Below are positions 1-4,487 of a stretch of DNA of 10,057 bases, piece after piece. The stretch's first letter is position 1. Each line of letters opens with the position of its first letter. Source of the stretch: an uncultured Oscillospiraceae bacterium (GTDB lineage: Bacteria; Bacillota; Clostridia; Oscillospirales; Oscillospiraceae); contig CAAFLE010000032.1 of assembly GCA_900763675.1 (NCBI GenBank), positions 1-10,057 of the forward strand, given 5' to 3'. The notes under the pieces were generated by a model. That model made no database searches and was not told where the DNA came from. It saw only the letters and a program-made list of their open reading frames with translations. Both the position numbers and the translations under genes were made by a program.

Positions 1-119
1 ATCGGAATAAGCATGATTGCAGACTTGCTTGTTACTTCCGGTAGTTTTTTTGCACCAACTTCAACATCAACAGTAGGAAGATTTTTTCCGTCATACTTTC
101 CAATCCATTTAATCTTCAT
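1..119 (-). CDS. Partial hypothetical protein, N-terminus only
   Basis: The first 39 codons of a minus-strand gene that runs off the left edge. The protein starts MKIKWIGKYDGKNLP and reaches a hydrophobic run (AIMLIP) at the edge. The ATG lies 2 nt after the TGA of the upstream zinc-ribbon gene, so the two are probably translated together from the promoter at 494-523. I do not recognise it with certainty. The charged start followed by an emerging hydrophobic stretch would fit a small membrane protein, possibly a DUF3267-like putative metallopeptidase, but that is only an impression. The AT-rich codon use matches its upstream partner and differs from the GC-rich genes further right. Confidence 0.6.
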   Translation of the reverse strand, partial: MKIKWIGKYDGKNLPTVDVEVGAKKLPEVTSKSAIMLIP

Positions 120-121
120 TG

Positions 122-439
122 TCATTTCTCACTTAACGGCGAGAACAATTCATCCACAATCATCTTTGCCTCGGCAAGATGACCGTAGAAAACATAAAAA
201 CGAATCCTTTCGTTCATCAATCCTATTTTCATCGCCATACCTGCGCCAAATACATTTTTCTGAACAAACGGTATTTTCTGTTGGTTTAACACATCCGCCA
301 GCATACCACTCCAAAGCTGCTCTTTCTCGGTGAGGAAGCATAAATCATTCGGCCCTATCTGCTTGGCGTTTTTTCTCCCGCATACGGGGCAGCACTCACC
401 GTCAAATGGCAGGCAACATCTGTTGCAATACTGAGTCAT
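122..439 (-). CDS. Zinc-ribbon protein with DUF2007-like C-terminal domain
   Basis: A 105-residue soluble protein. Residues 5-20 carry two cysteine pairs (CNRC at 5-8 and CPVC at 17-20), a zinc-ribbon pattern. Residues about 33-100 (DLCFLTEKEQLW ... FYVFYGHLAEAKMIVDELF) resemble the DUF2007 'putative signal transducing protein' family, which has a small GlnB-like fold. I chose the ATG at 439 rather than 457 or 445: the Shine-Dalgarno GAGGAG sits 8 nt upstream of it, whereas the ATG at 445 is only 2 nt away and the one at 457 precedes it. A sigma-A-type promoter lies at 494-523, and the next gene follows after 2 nt. No specific function can be assigned. The family assignment is from memory of sequence pattern. 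Confidence 0.72.
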   Translation of the reverse strand: MTQYCNRCCLPFDGECCPVCGRKNAKQIGPNDLCFLTEKEQLWSGMLADVLNQQKIPFVQKNVFGAGMAMKIGLMNERIRFYVFYGHLAEAKMIVDELFSPLSEK

Positions 440-493
440 GACCATCACTCCTCTCATTTTAGCTTAATGAAATGGTTAAACTTATCCAATATG

Positions 494-523
494 ATTATAT
501 CATGCGGTCAGAGGTCTTTTCAA
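494..523 (-). promoter_or_regulatory. Sigma-A promoter for the zinc-ribbon/DUF2007 gene
   Basis: On the minus strand, TTGAAA (523-518) and a perfect TATAAT (499-494) are separated by 18 nt. Transcription would begin near 487, about 48 nt ahead of the ATG at 439. The promoter begins just past the stop codon of the recombinase remnant, so the remnant ends where this gene's own upstream region starts. Confidence 0.72.
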
Positions 524-532
524 CCAATGCTT

Positions 533-631
533 TCATACAGATTTGCAACAGTTGCTCTCGCCGCCGTCCCTGTCCTCGTCGCCCACGGAAAGGCAGGAGT
601 AAAGGGCTGTAATTTTGCTATAATCAGTCAT
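533..631 (-). pseudogene. N-terminal remnant of a large serine site-specific recombinase
   Basis: A 32-codon open frame beginning MTDYSKITALYSCLSVGDE, preceded by a perfect AGGAGG 8 nt upstream of the ATG. The start closely resembles that of Clostridia TnpX/TndX-type large serine recombinases, which carry integrative elements and are usually more than 500 residues. Homology ends after about residue 27 (GGESN); the last residues (CCKSV) are unrelated and reach a stop. In the family the catalytic segment reads Y-x-R-x-S. Here it is YSCLS, so the conserved arginine is cysteine (TGC, one transition from CGC). The fragment cannot be a working enzyme. It is best read as the scar of a lost or decayed mobile element, lying between the vWA/macro operon and the AT-rich gene pair. 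The reading frame is also open upstream but nothing recognisable is there. Confidence 0.68.
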
Positions 632-730
632 GTGCATAACCTCCTGTGCGTCCATATATGTGTCATTTACACTTAAAATCATGCACTCCAGGCCGCGATC
701 AAGGATCAGAAGTAATTCCGTATCCGTCAA

Positions 731-781
731 AGAAATAACAGCAGCCCCCGCCGTGCCGCTTACCGCGGTACGGCGGGGGCT
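731..781 (-). terminator. Intrinsic terminator after the vWA gene
   Basis: Inverted repeat 743-759 / 765-781 with 17-nt arms, one mismatch on the minus strand and a 5-nt loop. The stem is very GC-rich. On the minus strand it is followed by the moderately T-rich GTTATTTCTTT at 741-731. It lies about 25 nt after the stop of the vWA gene, so it most likely ends the macro-vWA transcript. Confidence 0.75.
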
Positions 782-806
782 TTGCCGTATTTTCGTCTGC
801 GCGGCG

Positions 807-1442
807 TTATCGCCCGCGGGTTTGCACGTCCGCGTCGATGCGCCGCTTCCAGCCGGCGCTGAGGGGTCTCTCGGCGCGGACGCTGCACACCGCCTCGCCG
901 ATGACCTCGTAGTTGAGCGCCGTGCCGGTCCCGTCGCATTTATAGTTCGCCGCCCGGTCGGCGCCGATGCCGAATCGCGCCGCCTCCTTCGCCGCGTCGA
1001 TGTTCGCGCCGAGGAACAGAAACTCCCAGCCGTACTTTTCCTTTTCGTGTTCAATCATCCGCCGCACCGCCTCGTAGTCATAGCGGCGGCTGGCGTTCTC
1101 ATAGCCGTCGGTCGTGATGACGAACAGCGTCCGTTCCGGCACGTCCTCCGCCCGGGCGTATTTGTGGATGGCGGCGATATGGCGGATCGCGCCGCCTACC
1201 GCGTCCAGCAGCGCCGTGCAGCCGCGGGTGAAGTATTCCTTCTCCGTCAGCGGCGGCACGTTTTCCAGCAGCAGACGGTCGTGGATGACCGTGCTTTCGT
1301 TATCGAACAGCACCGTTGTAACCAGCGCCGCGCCGGGTTCCTTCTTCTGCTTTTCGATCATGGCGTTGAAGCTGCCGACGGTGTCCTTTTCGAGTCCTGC
1401 CATCGAGCCGCTGCGGTCGAGAATGAATACGAGTTCCGTCAT
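807..1442 (-). CDS. vWA-domain (MIDAS) protein
   Basis: A 211-residue single-domain von Willebrand factor A protein. The metal-ion-dependent adhesion site is complete: DRSGS at 9-13, a threonine in TRGCTALLDAVGG (T72/T76 region) and TTDGYEN with D112. No signal peptide or membrane segment is visible, so it should be cytoplasmic. Such domains bind partner proteins through a divalent metal. The start is fixed by AAGGAGGG a few nt ahead of the ATG. The gene lies 80 nt downstream of the macro-domain gene in the same direction. This pairing is familiar in gut Clostridia and suggests a joint role in ADP-ribose signalling or stress response, which is inference. The Shine-Dalgarno sits in one arm of an 11-bp inverted repeat, so its translation may be gated by RNA structure. 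Confidence 0.85.
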   Translation of the reverse strand: MTELVFILDRSGSMAGLEKDTVGSFNAMIEKQKKEPGAALVTTVLFDNESTVIHDRLLLENVPPLTEKEYFTRGCTALLDAVGGAIRHIAAIHKYARAEDVPERTLFVITTDGYENASRRYDYEAVRRMIEHEKEKYGWEFLFLGANIDAAKEAARFGIGADRAANYKCDGTGTALNYEVIGEAVCSVRAERPLSAGWKRRIDADVQTRGR

Positions 1443-1447
1443 GGAAA

Positions 1448-1498
1448 AACCCTCCTTCGTTGATTTTGCTTTGAGTATAGCGAATCGGAAGGAGGGTT
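1448..1498 (-). promoter_or_regulatory. Inverted repeat masking the vWA ribosome binding site
   Basis: Perfect 11-bp arms: AACCCTCCTTC (1448-1458) and GAAGGAGGGTT (1488-1498), with a 29-nt spacer. On the minus-strand RNA the downstream arm contains the AAGGAGGG Shine-Dalgarno of the vWA gene and the upstream arm is a full anti-Shine-Dalgarno. A second small hairpin (GTCGCC/GGCGAC, 1501-1517, 5-nt loop) lies between this repeat and the macro-gene stop. The spacer includes TATACT (minus, 1479-1474), a possible -10 box, but I see no matching -35. Confidence 0.6.
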
Positions 1499-1522
1499 CG
1501 GTCGCCGGGCAGGCGACAATTT

Positions 1523-2524
1523 TCAGCCGCCCAGCAGACTCTGGTCAAAAGCGAACAGCGCTTCGTTGATCTCGAAGATGTCGTACCGTTTCCGGGCAAT
1601 GAAGTATTCGACGATGACGTCAAACTTGCTGCTGGCGCTCAGGGCGTACCCGGCGCAGGCAAGGAGATCGCGGGTCTCGTTTAGATTCAGCTCCAGCGCG
1701 ACGGCAAAGGCGAGGACCGTGGATTTGGAGGGGCGGTAATCCGCCTTTGTGCGGATCTTGGAGAAGAGCTTGCGGTCCACGTTGGCTTTTTTGTAGATCT
1801 CGGAATCCTTTTTTCCGCTGCGGTCGATGAGCCGGAGCAGCGTTTCCGAAAACCCGGCGTCCAGATGCGCCAGCCGCTCGTCCAGCCCGCCCGCCGCCGG
1901 CGCAGGCTCTGCCGCTGCATAGGCGCAGACCGGCTCCTCGCCGCACCTCAGAGCGGCGCTACGTCGCTGCCGCTCCCGGAGGGAGTCGCTGTGCGTATCG
2001 ACATAATGATCGTCAATGTACTCGGCGATGTCGGCAAACAGGCGGCTGCCGGTCCGGAAGGACTTGCTGCCGAAAACGACGATGTAGACCGTCATATCGT
2101 TTCGCAGCAGAAATTCGCCGATCGTATCCACCGCCACGCGCAGCGCTTCGTCCTTCGGATAGCCGAAAACGCCCGCGGAGATCAGCGGAAACGCCACAGT
2201 CTCGCAGCCGTACTTCTTCGCGAGCGCAAGGCTGTTCCGGTAGCAGGAGACGAGCGCGTCCCGCTCGCCGCAGCCGCCGCCGTGCCACACGGGTCCGACG
2301 GTGTGGATCACATATTTGCACGGCAGACGGTACGCCCCCGTGATCTTTGCCTCGCCGGTCTTGCAGCCGTGCAGCGCCCGGCACTCTTCAAGAAGCCCCG
2401 GTCCCGCCGCCCGGTGGATGCAGCCGTCCACTCCGCCGCCGCCGAGCAGCGCCTCGTCGGCAGCGTTTACGATGGCGTCCACCGCCATTTGAGTTATATC
2501 GTTGCGAACAATACTAAGAGGCAT
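1523..2524 (-). CDS. Macro-domain ADP-ribose hydrolase fused to an HTH-like domain
   Basis: A 333-residue cytoplasmic protein. Residues 1-172 are a MacroD/YmdB-type macro domain. It has the asparagine-containing VNAA (19-22), the glycine-rich GGGGVDGCIHRAAGP (28-42) and the second ADP-ribose loop ISAGVFGYP (115-123). Such enzymes remove ADP-ribose from proteins or hydrolyse O-acetyl-ADP-ribose. Residues about 173-215 are a linker rich in Arg and Ala. Residues about 220-333 form a helical domain with an Xre/helix-turn-helix look (SEIYKKANVDRKLFSKI and the following TVLAFAVALELNLNETRDLL). The gene starts inside the end of the regulator remnant frame (31-nt overlap) and has its own promoter at 2548-2576. 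The Shine-Dalgarno is weak (AAGGCGGTGAGG). It leads into the vWA gene. The macro assignment is secure; the function of the C-terminal domain is inferred. Confidence 0.9.
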   Translation of the reverse strand: MPLSIVRNDITQMAVDAIVNAADEALLGGGGVDGCIHRAAGPGLLEECRALHGCKTGEAKITGAYRLPCKYVIHTVGPVWHGGGCGERDALVSCYRNSLALAKKYGCETVAFPLISAGVFGYPKDEALRVAVDTIGEFLLRNDMTVYIVVFGSKSFRTGSRLFADIAEYIDDHYVDTHSDSLRERQRRSAALRCGEEPVCAYAAAEPAPAAGGLDERLAHLDAGFSETLLRLIDRSGKKDSEIYKKANVDRKLFSKIRTKADYRPSKSTVLAFAVALELNLNETRDLLACAGYALSASSKFDVIVEYFIARKRYDIFEINEALFAFDQSLLGG

Positions 2525-2862
2525 ATCCTCACCGCCTTTTCTTTTTCATCATAGCATCCGCCGCAGCGGAAAACAAGAACGGAAGAGGACTGAACGGGCT
2601 TTCCCGCCATCTGGTCCAGCAGAAGCCGGGCGGCAAGCCCTCCCATCTTTTGCGTATCATGGGTCAGCGATGTGATTGGCACGGGGCAGAGGTTCTCAAC
2701 AAGCCCCAGCTCCACCAGATGTTCCAGCGCCTGCCGCACGGTCTGGCGGCTGACCTGGTAAGCGTCGCACAGGGTCTGTTCTGTAGGCAGTTTGTCGGCA
2801 AAAGTTCCCTCGGAAATCGCCGCCTGAAGCTCAGCGGAAAGCCGTAGGTATTTGAACGCCAT
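2494..2862 (-). CDS. Internally deleted GntR/LacI-type sugar regulator (probable pseudogene)
   Basis: A 122-codon frame. Residues 1-56 are an intact GntR-type winged helix, with LPTEQTLCDAYQVSRQTVRQ at 25-44. Residues about 60-92 (VPITSLTHDTQKMGGLAARLLL) match the last helix region of a LacI-type sugar-binding domain. AraR-like repressors join these two modules but are usually about 350-380 residues, so some 200 or more residues of the sensor are missing in frame near codon 57. The tail after about residue 93 looks unrelated and runs through the macro-gene promoter into the macro gene. The ATG at 2862 has AAAGGAG upstream. It cannot sense its sugar. A DNA-binding domain without a sensor could in principle still bind DNA, but dimerisation would be impaired. 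Best read as a decayed arabinose-type regulator. Confidence 0.72.
   Translation of the reverse strand: MAFKYLRLSAELQAAISEGTFADKLPTEQTLCDAYQVSRQTVRQALEHLVELGLVENLCPVPITSLTHDTQKMGGLAARLLLDQMAGKPVQSSSVLVFRCGGCYDEKEKAVRICLLVLFATI
2548..2576 (-). promoter_or_regulatory. Promoter of the macro-domain gene
   Basis: Minus strand TTGTTT (2576-2571), 17-nt spacer, TATGAT (2553-2548). A start near 2541 would give a leader of about 17 nt to the ATG at 2524. It lies inside the unrelated tail of the regulator frame, supporting the view that this tail is really the upstream region of the macro gene. Confidence 0.55.
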
Positions 2863-2913
2863 AAAATAGCTCCTTTCTCCAGAGAACCACATTTCCCTCT
2901 GTTTTTCCGAAAA

Positions 2914-2978
2914 AATACAAATTTCGCATTTTTACTACCACAATGTATTCTTTTCCAGCGGTTCAGAAAATTTGTATT
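2914..2978. promoter_or_regulatory. Widely spaced operator-like inverted repeat
   Basis: AATACAAATTT (2914-2924) and AAATTTGTATT (2968-2978) are perfect 11-bp inverted copies. Their centres are 54 bp apart, about five helical turns. The half-site ATTTGTA resembles the half-site of the Bacillus subtilis AraR operator (ATTTGTAC), and the repeat lies between a GntR/AraR-like regulator and an araA-like gene. In AraR systems two sites flank the promoter and are bridged by DNA looping, which would fit here. This stretch (2893-3050) is AT-rich and free of genes. Confidence 0.5.
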
Positions 2979-3017
2979 GTCAAAACGGAAATATAACGAA
3001 AAAACAAACATTCTTTT

Positions 3018-3046
3018 TTGTGAAGACTCAACAGCCCGGTTAAAAT
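3018..3046 (+). promoter_or_regulatory. Possible plus-strand promoter of the araA-like gene
   Basis: TTGTGA (3018-3023), 17-nt spacer, TAAAAT (3041-3046). It faces the araA chimera and lies just beyond the operator-like repeat. Transcription would begin near 3053, leaving about 85 nt to the AGAGGAG at 3122-3128. Only a moderate match to consensus. Confidence 0.42.
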
Positions 3047-3141
3047 GGATTTGTCTCAGCGGGATAGCTCTTCCCGCATTCCCCGTTGGCGGATGCCATC
3101 GCCTTTTGAGATTTGAGATTAGAGAGGAGAAACTGCAATGA

Positions 3142-3270
3142 AATGAAGCCTACGGCAAAAGCATCGAGATCCACTTCACCAACAACACGGTGAAAAATCT
3201 TCACTTCAAGCTTCTCGTCCCCAAGACCGCCACAGCGGAAAACCCCGCCCCCGCCATCGTATGCGCCCAC
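3142..3270 (+). pseudogene. Fragment of an alpha/beta-hydrolase N-terminal region
   Basis: This segment reads in the same frame as the araA piece that follows. It begins just after a TGA at 3139-3141. The translation NEAYGKSIEIHFTNNTVKNL followed by HFKLLVPKTATAENPAPAIV and CAH fits the first beta strands of a Clostridia alpha/beta-hydrolase. Those proteins continue with a glycine after the histidine to form the HG oxyanion-hole segment. It stops precisely at that point and turns into L-arabinose isomerase. Only about 43 codons remain, with no catalytic residues. A good Shine-Dalgarno and ATG (3138) sit just upstream but in another frame, giving only ATG AAA TGA. Confidence 0.55.
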
Positions 3271-4365
3271 AGCGACCGGGAACACGTGTTCATCGGGGCG
3301 CGGCTTCGCATTCCCCGGAAGATCGTGGCAGGATACTGGCAGGATGCCGATGTGCAGGGACGTCTGGGGGACTGGATGCGTGCCGCCGTCGGCGCGGCGG
3401 TCTCCAGATCGCTGAAAGTCATGCGCTTCGGAGACAATATGCGCGAGGTTGCCGTCACGGAGGGAGACAAGGTAGAGGCTCAGACCAAGCTCGGGTGGCA
3501 GGTGAACACATGGCCGGTGGGCGATCTGGTGCAGGAAATGGACGCCGTAGCGGAGACGGACATCGACGCGCTCATGGCGGAGTACCATTCCCGGTATGAT
3601 TTCGCCACCGGGGATATGGAAACCGTCCGCTATCAGGCGCGGGAAGAGATCGCCATAAAGCGCATGATGGACCGCGAGGGATGCGCCGCATTTTCCAATA
3701 CGTTTCAGGACCTTTACGGTATGCGCCAGCTGCCGGGGCTTGCTTCCCAACACCTCATGGCGCAGGGCTACGGCTACGGCGGCGAAGGCGACTGGAAGGT
3801 TTCCGCCATGACCGCCATTTTGAAAGCGACGGGCGAAAACGGCAACGGCGCAAGCGCTTTTATGGAGGATTACACATATCATCTTGTCAAAGGACAGGAA
3901 TATTCTCTCGGGGCGCATATGTTGGAAGTGTGTCCCAGCATTGCCGCCGGGCGTCCGCGCATTGAAGTCCATCCTCTCGGCATCGGAGACCGCGAACCGC
4001 CCGCCCGGCTGGTCTTTGAAGGCAAGCCCGGCGACGCCGTTGTCGTTTCGCTCATCGACATGGGAGGGCGTTTACGGCTCGTCTGTCAGGACATTCATTG
4101 CGTCAAGCCCATTCTGCCCATGCCCAACCTCCCCGTAGCGCGGGTCATGTGGCAGGCGGAACCCTCCCTCACTACCGGCGAGGAGTGCTGGATCACGGCG
4201 GGAGGCGCACACCACACGGTACTCTCCTACGATGTGACAGCCGAAATGATGAAAGACTGGTGTTCCATGCTGGACATCGAGTTCGTTCACATCGGCAGGA
4301 ATACCACAGTGGAGGGACTGGAACATGAGCTTTTCATCAACGATCTGGCATGGAAGCTGAAATGA
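3190..4365 (+). CDS. araA: L-arabinose isomerase, N-terminally truncated and chimeric (likely non-functional)
   Basis: From residue 28 of the GTG-started frame onward the protein is clearly L-arabinose isomerase (L-arabinose to L-ribulose, EC 5.3.1.4). It has DREHVFIGARLRIPRK, RFGDNMREVAVTEGDKVEAQ, LYGMRQLPGLA, GGEGDWK (E199), FMEDYTYH (E226), GAHMLEVCP (H243) and GGAHHTVLSY (H341/H342). The four manganese-binding positions known for the family are therefore present. The usual enzyme is about 500 residues; about 130-150 N-terminal residues, which carry part of the substrate-binding and subunit-contact surface, are gone. They are replaced by the alpha/beta-hydrolase fragment. The GTG at 3190 has no Shine-Dalgarno, and the well-placed ATG at 3138 hits a stop at once, so expression is doubtful. 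It is the only plus-strand gene here and faces away from the broken regulator. Confidence 0.82.
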   Translation: MKNLHFKLLVPKTATAENPAPAIVCAHSDREHVFIGARLRIPRKIVAGYWQDADVQGRLGDWMRAAVGAAVSRSLKVMRFGDNMREVAVTEGDKVEAQTKLGWQVNTWPVGDLVQEMDAVAETDIDALMAEYHSRYDFATGDMETVRYQAREEIAIKRMMDREGCAAFSNTFQDLYGMRQLPGLASQHLMAQGYGYGGEGDWKVSAMTAILKATGENGNGASAFMEDYTYHLVKGQEYSLGAHMLEVCPSIAAGRPRIEVHPLGIGDREPPARLVFEGKPGDAVVVSLIDMGGRLRLVCQDIHCVKPILPMPNLPVARVMWQAEPSLTTGEECWITAGGAHHTVLSYDVTAEMMKDWCSMLDIEFVHIGRNTTVEGLEHELFINDLAWKLK

Positions 4366-4440
4366 ACGGCTAAGCGCATCCGAAGCTCCGTCCAAACCGC
4401 CGCAAGTGCAGCTTACCTTCCCCGCAGAACACAGCAAAAC

Positions 4441-4474
4441 AGCAAGCCCGCCGGTTTTTGCCGGCGGGCTTGCT
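4441..4474. terminator. Bidirectional intrinsic terminator between araA and typA
   Basis: Perfect 14-bp stem AGCAAGCCCGCCGG (4441-4454) / CCGGCGGGCTTGCT (4461-4474), loop TTTTTG. It is followed by TTCTT on the plus strand and GTTTTGCTGTG on the minus strand. It lies between the convergent ends of the araA-like gene (4365) and typA (4488). The stretch 4366-4440 holds nothing else that I can see. Confidence 0.85.
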
Positions 4475-4487
4475 TTCTTATATGCGA

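Noticed and set aside
13..333. A 106-codon plus-strand frame at the left edge
   Set aside because: It lies opposite two coupled minus-strand genes with a good promoter and cysteine motifs; no ribosome binding site of its own.
632..742. In-frame upstream extension of the recombinase remnant (LTDTELLLILDRGLECMILS)
   Set aside because: It looks protein-like, but there is no start with a ribosome binding site and it runs into the vWA terminator; the AGGAGG decides for the ATG at 631.
630..1463. A 277-codon plus-strand frame opposite the vWA gene
   Set aside because: Overlaps the terminator hairpin and the vWA gene; Arg/Ala/Val-rich without any family resemblance.
2955..2983. Perfect TTGACA on the minus strand (2983-2978) as -35 of the regulator promoter
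   Set aside because: No -10-like hexamer at 16-18 nt; the weak TACATT (2947-2942) pairs better with TTTTCT, so I did not call a promoter.
3059..3077. GCGGGA/TCCCGC hairpin in the araA leader
   Set aside because: Only 6 bp and no U-run, so not a terminator; could be chance in a GC-rich stretch.
3040..3972. A 310-codon minus-strand frame opposite the araA-like gene
   Set aside because: No domain, composition of a shadow frame, and araA homology on the plus strand is unmistakable.
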